Shown piece after piece: positions 1-8,691 of a stretch of 64,000 bases of DNA (positions are counted from its first letter, which is position 1; each line of letters opens with the position of its first letter). The notes beneath the pieces were generated by a model, which did no database searches, was not told the DNA's origin, and was given only the letters and a program-made list of their open reading frames with translations. Made by a program: the position numbers and the translations under genes. Source of the DNA: JAFECT01 sp963838235 (GTDB lineage: Bacteria > Pseudomonadota > Alphaproteobacteria > Caulobacterales > Caulobacteraceae); the NCBI GenBank assembly GCA_963838235.1, contig CAWIQJ010000005.1:124001-188000 (forward strand), written 5' to 3'.

Positions 1-440
1 TCGGAGTTGCCGTGCGCGCCACCCGAGAAGTTGTAGGTGTCGCTCTGCAGGCTCAACAGCTTGTCGGTCTCAGCGCCGAGCGTCCAGACGACGTCCTCTT
101 CGTAGGGCGCGCCGGCGTCGATCTTCTGGCCCGCGGACTGCTTGGCGAATGTGTGCAGCGTCGCCATGCCGTCGTTGTAGAGGCGCGCGTGCAGGTCGGG
201 CGCATCGGCCAGCGCCTGCGGGAGCTTCAGCGACAGATCGACGCTGTGCGCCTTGGACGTGAAGCTGAACGGAACCGGCGGCGCGGGCGGGACCGCGGGC
301 GCGGGCGGCGCCGCTGTGGCGACCGTCGCGGGCGGTTTGGGCGCGACAGGCTGCGGGTTGAGCAGGGCGTAGGCGCCGGCCAGGATCATCACCACGACGA
401 CGGCGGCGCCGGCGAGGAGCCACGCAGTCTTGCCTTTCAT
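1..440 (-). CDS. Membrane-anchored DUF4163/DUF3298-type protein (C-terminus outside window)
   Basis: Only the first 146 or so codons are present; the gene runs off the left edge. The start ATG (438-440) gives MKGKTAWLL and one hydrophobic segment at residues 5-27, consistent with an uncleaved anchor or signal peptide. A Pro/Ala linker (about 30-57) follows, then a domain ending in DTYNFSGGAHGNS. That motif is typical of the DUF4163/DUF3298 (RsiV, PdaC-like) family found in periplasmic proteins. The start lies 4 bases downstream of the ubiA stop, so the two are probably co-transcribed. The molecular function is unknown; family assignment rests on the C-terminal motif and is moderately sure. 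Confidence 0.7.
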   Translation of the reverse strand, partial: MKGKTAWLLAGAAVVVVMILAGAYALLNPQPVAPKPPATVATAAPPAPAVPPAPPVPFSFTSKAHSVDLSLKLPQALADAPDLHARLYNDGMATLHTFAKQSAGQKIDAGAPYEEDVVWTLGAETDKLLSLQSDTYNFSGGAHGNS

Positions 441-444
441 CGCC

Positions 445-1395
445 TCACCCCCAAACGCCCGCGACCAGTCCCGCGAACAGGATCAGTCCCGCGGTGCGGT
501 TCGATTTGAACAGGCGCAGCGCCAGCGCCGGATCGTCCAGCTTCACCCGCCGCGCCTGCATGGTCAGATGCAGAGCGTAGAGCACGGCGAAGGGAAAGAA
601 CAGCATGCCGAGCCTGGCCAAGGGCGCAACCATGATCGCCAGCAAGGTCGCCAGCGCGTAGAAGGCCAGCACCGCCAGCGGCACGCGTGCGCCGAGGCGG
701 CGCGCGGTGGACTTCACGCCGACCAGGGCGTCGTCCTCGATGTCCTGCAGGGCGTAGATGGTGTCGTAGCCGAGCGTCCAGAACAGCCCGCCGGCGTAGA
801 GCAAGAGCGCGGGCCAGCGGAGTTTGCCCTCGACCGCCGCATAGCCCAGCAAGGCGCCCCAGTTGAAGGTCAGGCCGAGCCACGCCTGGGGCCACCAGGT
901 GATGCGCTTCATGAAGGGATAGGCCGCGACCAGGAGCAGTGAGGCGGCGCCCAGGATGATGGCGAAGCGGTTGAAGCTGAGCAGGATGAGCAAGGCGATC
1001 AGGCTGCAGACCGCGATGAAGGCCCAGGCCTGTTTCACCCTGATCCGCCCCGAGGCGATGGGCCGGTCGGCGGTGCGCGCCACCTTGGCGTCGATGTCGC
1101 GGTCGACGATGTCGTTATAGGCGCATCCCGCCGCCCGCATCAGCGTCGCGCCGACGGCGAACTCGACGAGCAGCAGCAGGAAGTGCGGCCAGTCGGTCAG
1201 CAGGGTGTGCGTTTCGGATGAGGCGAGGGCCACGCCCTGCCACCCTGGCAGCATCAAGAGCCAGATCCCGATCGGCCGGTCGAAACGCCCCAGCTTCAGC
1301 CACGGCTTCAACCCTTCCGGCGCATGCCGGTCCACCCAGTTCAACGGCCGCGCATCGGGCAGCGGCTCGTAGGGCTCGGTCGGCGCGTCGGTCAT
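445..1395 (-). CDS. ubiA: 4-hydroxybenzoate polyprenyltransferase UbiA
   Basis: Integral-membrane prenyltransferase that attaches the polyprenyl tail to 4-hydroxybenzoate in ubiquinone synthesis. The 316-residue length is normal for the family. Both Asp-rich Mg-diphosphate motifs are visible: NDIVDRDID at residues 94-102 and YDTIYALQDIEDD at 210-222. Hydrophobic segments cover most of residues 68-315. The start ATG at 1395 is chosen because the N-terminal text (PLNWVDRHAP, residues 18-27) is typical of alphaproteobacterial UbiA. The downstream DUF4163 gene follows after 4 bases. Confidence 0.95.
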   Translation of the reverse strand: MTDAPTEPYEPLPDARPLNWVDRHAPEGLKPWLKLGRFDRPIGIWLLMLPGWQGVALASSETHTLLTDWPHFLLLLVEFAVGATLMRAAGCAYNDIVDRDIDAKVARTADRPIASGRIRVKQAWAFIAVCSLIALLILLSFNRFAIILGAASLLLVAAYPFMKRITWWPQAWLGLTFNWGALLGYAAVEGKLRWPALLLYAGGLFWTLGYDTIYALQDIEDDALVGVKSTARRLGARVPLAVLAFYALATLLAIMVAPLARLGMLFFPFAVLYALHLTMQARRVKLDDPALALRLFKSNRTAGLILFAGLVAGVWG

Positions 1396-1433
1396 GGGGA
1401 GGGTTTAACCGGGAGAGGGGCGCGCGTCATTCT

Positions 1434-1560
1434 CCTCCCCCGCGCGGGACGCGCGGGGGAGGTGTCGCGGAGCGACGGAGGGGGCGCGGTTCAAGCGCGG
1501 CGTTTGATGAGCGTCGTGCACGTCTGCACGCCCCCTCCGTCGCTACGCGACACCTCCCCC
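1434..1560. repeat. Nested palindromic intergenic repeat
   Basis: Two strong secondary structures fill the gap between ubiA and the YcaQ-like gene. A 13-bp perfect hairpin is formed by 1434-1446 and 1450-1462. A larger inverted repeat has 32-nt arms at 1455-1486 and 1529-1560 with one mismatch and a 42-nt spacer. The arms carry a further small palindrome around gtcgcggagcgac. The second arm runs into the 3' end of the YcaQ-like gene. The form is that of REP/BIME-like extragenic palindromes; it may also stop transcription. Confidence 0.75.
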
Positions 1561-2807
1561 GATCGCTGCCTCGATCAGGGGAGGAGGGGTTTCAGCGCTT
1601 TCGCCAGCGGCTGCTTCCCCTCGACGCGCACCTCGTCGAAGTCCCAGCCACCCCGCCATTCGTTCCAGCTCCGGCGCCAGACGTTCCGCGACCTCTCCAG
1701 GCGCATGACTGTCCTGTACATGCGCCGCCTTCACCAGCAGCCGCTTGCCCGCGCGATCCGCCTTCAGGTCCACGCGCGCGGACAGCGTCTCGTCCATCAG
1801 GAACGGCAGCACATAGTAGCCGTGCTCGCGCTTGTGCGCAGGGGTGTAGATCTCCAGCCGATAGCGAAAATCGAACAGCCGCTCTGCGCGTTCGCGTCGC
1901 CAGACCAGCGAGTCGAACGGCGACAGCAGCGCCGCGCGCTCGACCGGACGCGGACGTTTGGCGTTGGGGTCCATGAACGCCAACCCGTTCCAGTCCTTCA
2001 CCTCCATCGGGATCAGGTCGCCCGCCTCGACCAGCTCGTGCACGCGCGTCTCGAAACCCTCCACGCCCATGCGGAAATAGTCGCGCAGGTCGCGCACGGT
2101 CGCGACGCCCATGGCGCGCACGGCGATGCGGATGAGTTCGCGTTGCGCGTCTGCTGGTTTCGGCGTCGGCGCGTCGATCACCGCGGCGGGCAACACTCGC
2201 TCCGTCAGGTCGTAGACGCGTTCGAAGCCGCCGCGGCGCGTGGCTGTGGTGATGTCGCCGCGTCCAGAACAGGCTCTCGAGCGCGCGCTTGCCCTCGCTC
2301 CAACCCCACCACGAGCCCTTGCCCTTGCCGCCCTCGCTCAGTTCGCCCGCGCTGAGCGGTCCGCGCCGTTCGATCTCCTGCAACGCGCGCTTGATGAAAG
2401 CCTTGTGCTCCTCGGCGAACTGTTTGACGTGGCGCGCACATGCCCTTGCCGGCGCGCGCCTCGGCCATGCGCCAGCGCATCAGCGGCTGCAGTCTGAGGG
2501 GCAGGAGTGCGGCCTCGTGGCCCCAGTATTCGAACAGCAGCTTGCGCCGGCCCCAGGCGGCGTCCTCCAAGAGCTTCATCGGATAGTCGCCCAGGCGGGC
2601 GAACAGCGGCAGGTAGTGCGAGCGCGCCAGCACATTGACCAAATCGATCTGGATCAGACCCACCCGGTCGAACACGCGCTTCAGGTGCGCGCGCCCGGGC
2701 GTGGCGCGGGGCAGGGGGTCGAGGAAGCCTTGGGCGGCCAAGGCGATGCGGCGCGCCTGACGGGCGGTCAAGCGTTCTTGGGGCTTCAAATCCTTGGCTT
2801 TCGGCAA
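1543..2807 (-). pseudogene. YcaQ/AlkZ-type winged-helix DNA glycosylase, frameshifted twice
   Basis: Three consecutive frames together encode a winged-helix protein of the YcaQ (HTH_42/AlkZ) family, whose members unhook interstrand crosslinks or excise alkylated bases. The N-terminal part (to about 2437) contains TARQARRIALAAQGF and LIQIDLVNVLARSHYLPLF; the middle part contains KGKGSWWGWSEGKRALE; the C-terminal part contains SPFDSLVWRRERAERLFDF and YYVLPFLMDE. One extra base near 2436 (expected tgg cgc cac) and one near 2261 (expected acc ggc gac) break the frame. Removing each restores a full-length protein with no stop. A TTG at 2805-2807 preceded by ggaag is the likely start. A sequencing error is as plausible as real decay. 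Confidence 0.8.
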
Positions 2808-2897
2808 CTTCCGGACCCTGAGAAAGTTCGTCGTTCCTTAGAGAAGCAGGACTATCACGCATAGACCGCGCTTCGGCGAAGCGGCTATGGAGACGTC

Positions 2898-3506
2898 ATG
2901 GGATGGGCCATCGCCATCGGGATCTTGCTGATCCTCGTCGTCCTGCTGTTCGCCCCGGTCGAGGCGCGGGCGACGCTGGAGCGGCGGTTGCGCGTCACGG
3001 TGAGCGTGAGCTGGCTCGGCCTGCGCTTCGTCCACATCGACAGCGCCGAGCCGAAACCGCCCAAGCCGAAGACCCAGGCGCGTCCGCACAAGACGCTCGA
3101 CTGGACCAGGTTCGCGAACCTGCGCTCGGGTCGCGCGGCGCTGAAGGTGCTCAGGGACTCCCGCGTGCGCAGCCTGGCCTGGCGCACCGCGCAACGGTCG
3201 GTGCGCGCGGTCGAACTTGTGAAGGCGCACTTCGTGGTCACTGCAGGCCTGGGCGATCCGGTGCTGATGGGCCTTGCCGCCGGCCTGATGTCGTCGGTGC
3301 GTCCGGGCGTGCACGCCTGGGACGGTCGCGTCCGCCTGGAGTTCGAACCCGACTTCGGCCGCCGCTGGCGCGTGGAAGGCGAGGTCTTGCTCTACACTCG
3401 GCCGTTCTGGTGGTTGTGGATCGGCGGCACGATCCTGTGTTCGCGTACCTTCTGGCGGGCGTGGAAACTGTGGAAGACCGAGTCGCGGCCTAAGCCGCGC
3501 ACCTAA
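2898..3506 (+). CDS. DUF2953-type single-pass membrane protein
   Basis: A 202-residue protein with one N-terminal membrane segment (residues 2-20, WAIAIGILLILVVLLFAPV), a positively charged middle and a weakly hydrophobic aromatic stretch (RPFWWLWIGG) near residue 170. The layout and the GDPVLMGLAAGLM segment resemble DUF2953 proteins, whose function is not established. The ATG follows ggagacg. It stands alone between a divergent glycosylase gene and a 131-bp repeat. Family assignment is moderate. Confidence 0.7.
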   Translation: MGWAIAIGILLILVVLLFAPVEARATLERRLRVTVSVSWLGLRFVHIDSAEPKPPKPKTQARPHKTLDWTRFANLRSGRAALKVLRDSRVRSLAWRTAQRSVRAVELVKAHFVVTAGLGDPVLMGLAAGLMSSVRPGVHAWDGRVRLEFEPDFGRRWRVEGEVLLYTRPFWWLWIGGTILCSRTFWRAWKLWKTESRPKPRT

Positions 3507-3515
3507 CCTATTTAT

Positions 3516-3646
3516 CCGTCACCCCGGCCTTGTGCCGGGGCCTGCGCGTCAACTCGCTCTTAGGGCTGTGTGAGCGCTTGCGCGAACGCTCCGCCAGAAG
3601 AGCTTGGACAACCACCGCGGGCCCCGGGACAAGCCCGGGGTGACGG
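3516..3646. repeat. 131-bp dispersed palindromic element, copy 1
   Basis: An element of exactly 131 bp bounded by near-perfect 25-nt terminal inverted repeats beginning ccgtcacccc. Each terminus is itself a hairpin: ccccggc-cttgt-gccgggg at the left and ccccggg-acaag-cccgggg at the right. A second copy of the same length lies in opposite orientation at 30006-30136; by eye count about 115 of 131 positions agree. The central block around ttagggctgtgtgagcgctt is identical in both. No coding capacity is seen. It resembles a small non-autonomous or REP-type element. Confidence 0.85.
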
Positions 3647-3660
3647 AAAGTAGTGATAAG

Positions 3661-4443
3661 TCAGCGCTCCAGCCGCCCGTCCTTCAGCGCCGCCGCTTCG
3701 AATTCGAACACCACCTCCGGGTCGGGCAGGTCTACCTTGTGCGCGACTTTCGGGCAGCCGATGGCGTGCAACAGGTGTCGCATCACGTTGAGACGGGCCT
3801 TCTTCTTGTGGTCGGCGCGCACGCAGGTCCAGGGCGCCACGGCCGAATGGGTGCGCAGCAGCATCTCGTCGCGCGCCTCGGAATAGGCCTTCCAGCGCTT
3901 CTGCGCCTCGACGTCGAGGGCGCTGGTCTTCATGCAGCGCAGCGGATCGTCGCGCCGCCGCTCCAGGCGATCGGCCTGTTCCTGTTTGGAGATGTCGAGC
4001 CAGTATTTGACGATCTTGATGTCCGACTCGACGAGCAGGCGTTCGAAGTCGGGCGCGTTGCGGATGAACTCTTCCTGCTCCTCCGGGGTGGAGAAACCCA
4101 TCACCACCTCGACGCCGGCGCGGTTGTACCAGGAGCGGTTGAAGAACACCCATTCGCCGGCGGCGGGCAGGTGCGCGACATAGCGCTGGAACCACCATTC
4201 GGTGGCCTGGCGGTTCGAGGGCTTGGGCAGGGCGACGACCCGGCTGTTGCGCTTGGATAGGTGCTGGACGATGCGGCCGATGGCGCCGTCCTTGCCTGCG
4301 GCGTCGCGGCCCTCGAAGATCACCACCAGCTTCTTGCCCTTGTCCATGGCCCAGGTCTCGCTCTGGACCAGGGCGATCTGGAGCGCTTCCAGGGCCTTTT
4401 CGTAGGCGGCTTCGTCGTGGGAGGGCTTGGGGGTCTTGCTCAT
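3661..4443 (-). CDS. ppk2: Polyphosphate kinase 2, class I
   Basis: PPK2 enzymes transfer phosphate between polyphosphate and nucleoside diphosphates. The 260-residue protein has the Walker A motif GRDAAGKDG at residues 45-53 and the lid/Walker B block FNRSWYNRAGVEVVMGF at 101-117, both characteristic of one-domain class I PPK2. The DPLRCMKTSALD segment is also typical. The ATG at 4441-4443 gives a normal-length N-terminus. The gene is monocistronic and divergent from the next gene. Whether the favoured direction is ATP or GTP synthesis cannot be read from sequence. Confidence 0.95.
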   Translation of the reverse strand: MSKTPKPSHDEAAYEKALEALQIALVQSETWAMDKGKKLVVIFEGRDAAGKDGAIGRIVQHLSKRNSRVVALPKPSNRQATEWWFQRYVAHLPAAGEWVFFNRSWYNRAGVEVVMGFSTPEEQEEFIRNAPDFERLLVESDIKIVKYWLDISKQEQADRLERRRDDPLRCMKTSALDVEAQKRWKAYSEARDEMLLRTHSAVAPWTCVRADHKKKARLNVMRHLLHAIGCPKVAHKVDLPDPEVVFEFEAAALKDGRLER

Positions 4444-4522
4444 GGCGGCCTCGCGGGTAGAGGAGCAATGCAGATTTATCGCGCCCGTTCAACGCCGGGC
4501 GCCCCCCGGCCAGGAGAGCGGC

Positions 4523-4819
4523 ATGTATACGGTGGTCTGGAGCTATGAGGTGCGGACCGAACATCTGGCGCGCTTCATCGACGCCTACCGGCCCGGCGGC
4601 CGCTGGTCGCGGCTGTTCCACCGGGGCGAGGGCTATATGGGCAGCGAGCTCTACCGTTCGACCGAGGAGCCGGAGCGGTTCGTGACCATCGACCGCTGGC
4701 GCTCACGCGAGCATTTCACCACCTTCATGGTCGGGTTCCGCGAACTCTACGCCGACCTCGACGCCCAATGCGACGCGTGGACCGTAACCGAACAGCGCCT
4801 GGGCGAGATCGAGCCTTGA
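4523..4819 (+). CDS. Antibiotic-biosynthesis-monooxygenase (ABM) fold protein
   Basis: A 98-residue alpha+beta barrel-type protein beginning MYTVVWSYEVRTEHLARF and containing RPGGRWSRLFHR and RFVTIDRWRSREHFTTFM. This is the pattern of ABM-domain ferredoxin-like dimers. The reading frame is open upstream, but the ATG at 4523 preceded by aggaga (4512-4517) is the best start. Its stop TGA overlaps the TTG start of rsmE (sequence ttga), so the two are likely translationally coupled. Substrate unknown. Confidence 0.8.
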   Translation: MYTVVWSYEVRTEHLARFIDAYRPGGRWSRLFHRGEGYMGSELYRSTEEPERFVTIDRWRSREHFTTFMVGFRELYADLDAQCDAWTVTEQRLGEIEP

Positions 4820-5544
4820 TCCGGCTTTACGTTCAGGGCGTCCTGGCGCCGGGCGCCGCGGTCGAGCTGCCGCCCGATCAGTCGCGCTATCTCACCACCG
4901 TCATGCGCCTCGCCGCGGGCGACGAACTGCTGGCCTTCAACGGTCGTGACGGCGAGTGGCGGGCGCGGATCAGCGCGGTGTCCAAGCGCGGTTGTGTCAT
5001 CGAGGCGAGCGCGAAGACGCGCGACCAAGTCTCGCCGCCTGACCTCGACCTGGTGATCGCCCTGGTCAAGCGCGCGCGGCTCGAGACCATCGTGGAGAAG
5101 GCGGCCGAGCTGGGCGCGCAGCGCGTGCGCCTGGCGATCACGCGGCGCACCAACGCCGACCACACTCGTGTCGAACGGCTGGTCGCCATCGCCACCGAGG
5201 CGGCGGAACAGACCGGTCGCCTTGACGTGCCGGAGATTGTCGCGCCCGAGAAGCTCGACCGCCTCCTCGACGATTGGGAGCCGGACCGCCGGCTGATGTT
5301 CTGCGACGAGGGCCGGGACGCAAAGTCCGTGCTCGACGCCCTGACCGGTGCGCCCGTCGGTCCCTGGGCGGTGCTGATCGGGCCCGAGGGCGGGTTCGCC
5401 CCGGAGGAGCGGGACCGCTTGCGCGGCCTGGGGTTTGTCACGCCGGTCAGCCTGGGACCGCGCATCCTGCGGGCCGACACGGCCGCCATCGCGGCGCTTT
5501 CCCTTTGGCAGGCCGCAGTGGGGGACTGGGTGGAAAGGCCTTGA
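4816..5544 (+). CDS. rsmE: 16S rRNA (uracil1498-N3)-methyltransferase RsmE
   Basis: SPOUT-superfamily methyltransferase that modifies U1498 of 16S rRNA. The trefoil-knot SAM-binding motifs are clear: LIGPEGGFAPEE (187-198) and LGPRILRADTA (213-223). An N-terminal PUA-like region (1-70) carries RYLTTVMRL. I choose the TTG at 4816 because it gives the family-typical MIRLYVQG start and couples to the upstream stop; the frame is open further upstream. Length is 242 residues. The upstream ABM gene appears to be in the same operon. Confidence 0.92.
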   Translation: MIRLYVQGVLAPGAAVELPPDQSRYLTTVMRLAAGDELLAFNGRDGEWRARISAVSKRGCVIEASAKTRDQVSPPDLDLVIALVKRARLETIVEKAAELGAQRVRLAITRRTNADHTRVERLVAIATEAAEQTGRLDVPEIVAPEKLDRLLDDWEPDRRLMFCDEGRDAKSVLDALTGAPVGPWAVLIGPEGGFAPEERDRLRGLGFVTPVSLGPRILRADTAAIAALSLWQAAVGDWVERP

Positions 5545-5674
5545 GCGGGACCGTCCGCGCGCCCATGTAGCGCCAACCCGTGGGGAGCACGGGGACCTGC
5601 GGCCTCGGCCCCGGGGCAGCCAGAAGCGTTGCGGACCAGGGATTACGCCCCGACCGGACGCCAGCGAGGGGGCC

Positions 5675-7030
5675 ATGTCCGACGTGACGCTCGACGACCG
5701 CCCGCTCGTCTTTGATGACCTGGTCGGCTATTTCGCCGAGGGCGAAAAGCCCGAGAGCAAGTGGCGCGTGGGCGCCGAACACGAGAAGTTCGGCTTCAGA
5801 CTGAACGGCTTCGAACGCCCGCCCTACGAAGGGCCGTGGGGCATCAAGGCCATGCTCAATGGTCTCGAGCGCTTCGGCTGGAAGGGCGTCTACGAAGGCG
5901 AGACCCTGATCGCCCTGTCGCACGGCATGGCCAACATCAGCCTCGAGCCCGGCGGCCAGTTCGAACTCTCCGGCGCGCCGCTGGAAACCATTCACGAGAT
6001 TTGTTCCGAAACCGGCCGCCACCTGGAAGAGGTGAAGACCGTCGCCGACGAGATCGGCATCGGGTTCCTGGGCCTGGGCTTCGATCCGGTGTCCACGCGC
6101 GCCCAGGTTCCGATCATGCCCAAGGGCCGCTACGACATCATGCGCGCCTACATGCCCAAGGTCGGATCGCTCGGCCTCGACATGATGCTGCGCACCTGCA
6201 CCATCCAGGCCAACCTCGACTTCGCAACCGAAGCCGACATGGTGATGAAGTTCCGCACCTCGCTGGCGCTGCAGCCGATCGCGACGGCGCTGTTCGCCAA
6301 TTCGCCGTTCACCGAGGGCAAGCCGAACGGTTATCTCAGTTACCGCGCCCACATCTGGACCGACACCGATCCGGACCGCACCGGCCTGCTCGACTTCGTG
6401 TTCGAGGACGGCTTCGGCTACGAAGCCTATGCGCGTTACGCGCTGAAGGTGCCGATGTATTTCGTCAAGCGCGACCACTACATCGACGCGTCAGGCAAGT
6501 CGTTCGAGGCCTTCATGCGCGGCGAACTGGACGTGCTGCCCGGCCAGAAACCGAAAATGAAGGACTGGGCCGACCACCTGACCACCATCTTCCCGGAAGT
6601 GCGCCTGAAACAGTACCTGGAGATGCGCGGCGCCGACGGCGGCCCGTGGAGCCGCATCTGTGCGCTGCCGGCGCTGTGGACCGGCATCTTCTACGATCGG
6701 GACGCGCTGCAGGCCGCCTGGGACCTGTGCAAGCACTGGACGCGCGAGGACCGTATTGCGCTGCGCGAAGACAGCGCGCGCAGCGGCCTGAAGGGCAAGG
6801 TCGCCGGCCGCCCGATCCAGCAGGTCGCCGAAGAACTCCTCGACATCGCCCGCCACGGCCTGCGTAAACGGGCCCGCTTCTCCGGCGGCCTGGTCGACGA
6901 GACCGGCTATCTGTCCGAGCTGGAAGAAATCGCCGAGAGCGGCATCACCCCCGCCGAACGCCTGCTCGCGCTCTACCACGGCAAGTGGAACGGCGACGTG
7001 ACGCGAGTGTACGAGGAGTTTGCGTACTAA
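5675..7030 (+). CDS. gshA: Glutamate-cysteine ligase, plant/alphaproteobacterial type
   Basis: Catalyses ATP-dependent joining of glutamate and cysteine, the first step of glutathione synthesis. The 451-residue protein carries the plant-type GCL signatures WRVGAEHEKFGF, LSHGMANISLEPGGQFELSG and FANSPFTEGKPNG. The ATG at 5675 follows a gaggggg ribosome site; the frame is open back to 5435, but that part overlaps rsmE and has no family resemblance. The window also holds two glutathione transferases that would use the product. Confidence 0.95.
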   Translation: MSDVTLDDRPLVFDDLVGYFAEGEKPESKWRVGAEHEKFGFRLNGFERPPYEGPWGIKAMLNGLERFGWKGVYEGETLIALSHGMANISLEPGGQFELSGAPLETIHEICSETGRHLEEVKTVADEIGIGFLGLGFDPVSTRAQVPIMPKGRYDIMRAYMPKVGSLGLDMMLRTCTIQANLDFATEADMVMKFRTSLALQPIATALFANSPFTEGKPNGYLSYRAHIWTDTDPDRTGLLDFVFEDGFGYEAYARYALKVPMYFVKRDHYIDASGKSFEAFMRGELDVLPGQKPKMKDWADHLTTIFPEVRLKQYLEMRGADGGPWSRICALPALWTGIFYDRDALQAAWDLCKHWTREDRIALREDSARSGLKGKVAGRPIQQVAEELLDIARHGLRKRARFSGGLVDETGYLSELEEIAESGITPAERLLALYHGKWNGDVTRVYEEFAY

Positions 7031-7042
7031 CTAACTCGCCGA

Positions 7043-7630
7043 TCAGCGTTTCGCGGCAGCTTCAGCCGCGTTGGTCTGGCAGTCGCCGCCGTAGGCGTCC
7101 TTGTACGACTTGTCGAAGCACGCGATCAGGCCATCGACCACGTCCAGGTTCATTGGCCAGACTATCGTCCTGCCATTCTCTCTGAAGCGCTCCGCGAGGT
7201 CCTCCCAACCGTCCGGCTTCGGGAGCGCCGCGAGCCGCGCTCGGGCCGCGAGTAAGGCGCGGTGATCTCTTTTCAGAAACGCGATTGTCGCATCCACATA
7301 GGCTTCGTCGTGCATTCCGTCGCGCGAAGACTCGAAGAGAACGATAGCCTTATCCGTTTGTCCCTCGATCGCCCGCAGTTGGCCCTCGTGCCAAGCGAGT
7401 TCGGCGACCTGAAGCTGAACATGACGTCGATATTTGGCGATGAGGTCAGCGGCGGTGTCCATGCAGCCGTCCTTATGTGCGAGGATGCGCCAGCCGTTCG
7501 GGTCTTCGTCGAATTTGTCGTAGGTCATGGTCATCATGGCGTGCTCGTCATAGCGGCAATCGGCTGCGTGGGCCGCACGGGTAACGAGCGCCACGAGAGC
7601 GATGGCGAAGAAACCGATACGAATACGCAT
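7043..7630 (-). CDS. Secreted hypothetical protein
   Basis: The preprotein starts MRIRIGFFAIALVALVTRAAHA, a clear signal peptide with a likely cut after AHA (residue 22). The mature part (about 173 residues) is largely helical, has four cysteines (in DCRYDE, KDGCMD, LIACFD and GGDCQT) and a TPR-like stretch around ELAWHEGQLRAIEGQTDKA. The ATG at 7628-7630 is chosen over an upstream in-frame start because it begins the signal peptide. I do not recognise a family. It ends convergently 12 bases from gshA. Confidence 0.75.
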   Translation of the reverse strand: MRIRIGFFAIALVALVTRAAHAADCRYDEHAMMTMTYDKFDEDPNGWRILAHKDGCMDTAADLIAKYRRHVQLQVAELAWHEGQLRAIEGQTDKAIVLFESSRDGMHDEAYVDATIAFLKRDHRALLAARARLAALPKPDGWEDLAERFRENGRTIVWPMNLDVVDGLIACFDKSYKDAYGGDCQTNAAEAAAKR

Positions 7631-7747
7631 GCCTGATCCCCTGAGTCCGCCACCAAGGCTGCCTCGGCGGGACGGTAGGCGCAAGGAATGCTTGCAGCAA
7701 TGGCGGTGTGGCGCCTAGTGTCGCGGCTCCTTGGCGCGGAGCGACCT

Positions 7748-8494
7748 ATGGCAGGCAAGATTTACGTCGGCGTCGGCGGCTGGACTTTTGAGCCGTGGCG
7801 CGGGGTGTTCTATCCCGACGACCTGACCCAAAAGCGCGAGCTGGAATACGCGTCGCGCGCGCTGACCTCGATCGAGATCAACGGCACCTACTATTCCACC
7901 TTCAAGCGCGACAGCTGGGAGAAGTGGGCGGCGGAGACGCCGGATGGGTTCAAGTTCTCGGTGAAGGCGTCGCGGTTTTCGACCAATCGCAAGGTGCTGA
8001 GCGACGACGCCTCGAAGCTGTCGATGGAGAAGTTCCTGGGCCAGGGGATGGCCGCGCTCGGCGACAAACTCGGCCCGATCAACTGGCAGTTCATGGGCAC
8101 GAAGAAGTTCGACCCGGAGGATTTCGGCCGGTTCCTGAAGATGCTGCCGAAAGCGGTTGAGAAGGTCCCGTTGCGCCACGCCATCGAGGTGCGCAATCCG
8201 ACTTTCTGTTGCGAGGAGTTCTACGACCTCGCGCGCAAGCACAACTGCGCCATCGTCTACGCCAAGGACGAGGACTTCCCCGAGATCGACGAGCCCACCG
8301 CCGACTTCACCTTCGCGCGTCTGATGTCGACCAGCGAGGCGCTCGCGGACGGTATCGACGCCAAGGCGCTGAAACACTGGGCGGCCAAGGCCAAGGCCTG
8401 GGCCAAACGCGGCGACGTGTTCGCCTATTTCATCTCCGGCGCCAAGGTGCGCAACCCGGCCGCGGCCCAGGCGCTGATCAAGGCGGTGAAATAG
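7748..8494 (+). CDS. DUF72 family protein (YecE-like)
   Basis: A 248-residue TIM-barrel-like DUF72 protein. Hallmarks are IYVGVGGWTFEPWRGVFYP at the N-terminus, LTSIEINGTYYSTF, FKFSVKASRF and RHAIEVRNPTF. The molecular function of DUF72 is not established. The ATG at 7748 begins MAGKIYVG; an earlier in-frame start would add 20 residues outside the family. It is followed by a palindromic repeat rather than another gene. Confidence 0.88.
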   Translation: MAGKIYVGVGGWTFEPWRGVFYPDDLTQKRELEYASRALTSIEINGTYYSTFKRDSWEKWAAETPDGFKFSVKASRFSTNRKVLSDDASKLSMEKFLGQGMAALGDKLGPINWQFMGTKKFDPEDFGRFLKMLPKAVEKVPLRHAIEVRNPTFCCEEFYDLARKHNCAIVYAKDEDFPEIDEPTADFTFARLMSTSEALADGIDAKALKHWAAKAKAWAKRGDVFAYFISGAKVRNPAAAQALIKAVK

Positions 8495-8523
8495 CTCTCG
8501 CGTAGATCGCGTCGAGGAGGTCT

Positions 8524-8677
8524 GCGCCGCAACGTCGCGCTTGCCGGGTCCTCGACGGCTCGGAGCTGACGCTCCTCCCCGCCAAGGATGACGGAAACAT
8601 CTAAAGGTATCGTCATCCTTGGCGTTGCGCGGCGCTCAGCCGCGCGACGTCGAGGACCCAGCAGGCGCGACGCTCGT
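8524..8677. repeat. Large multi-armed palindromic repeat
   Basis: The gap between the DUF72 and GFA genes folds as a long stem with several matched arms. The centre is a perfect 14-bp pair (8580-8593 with 8611-8624; cgccaaggatgacg and its complement). Outside it lie a perfect 12-bp pair (8546-8557 with 8646-8657, around gggtcctcgacg) and an 8-bp pair (cgtcgcgc, about 8533-8540, with gcgcgacg, about 8663-8670). It sits between two converging genes. No coding sequence is seen. Confidence 0.7.
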
Positions 8678-8691
8678 TGATGCGCCGAACT

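Noticed and set aside
5447..6478. A 343-codon minus-strand frame opposite gshA
   Set aside because: gshA on the other strand shows all family motifs; this frame is Gly/Arg/His-rich antisense without motifs.
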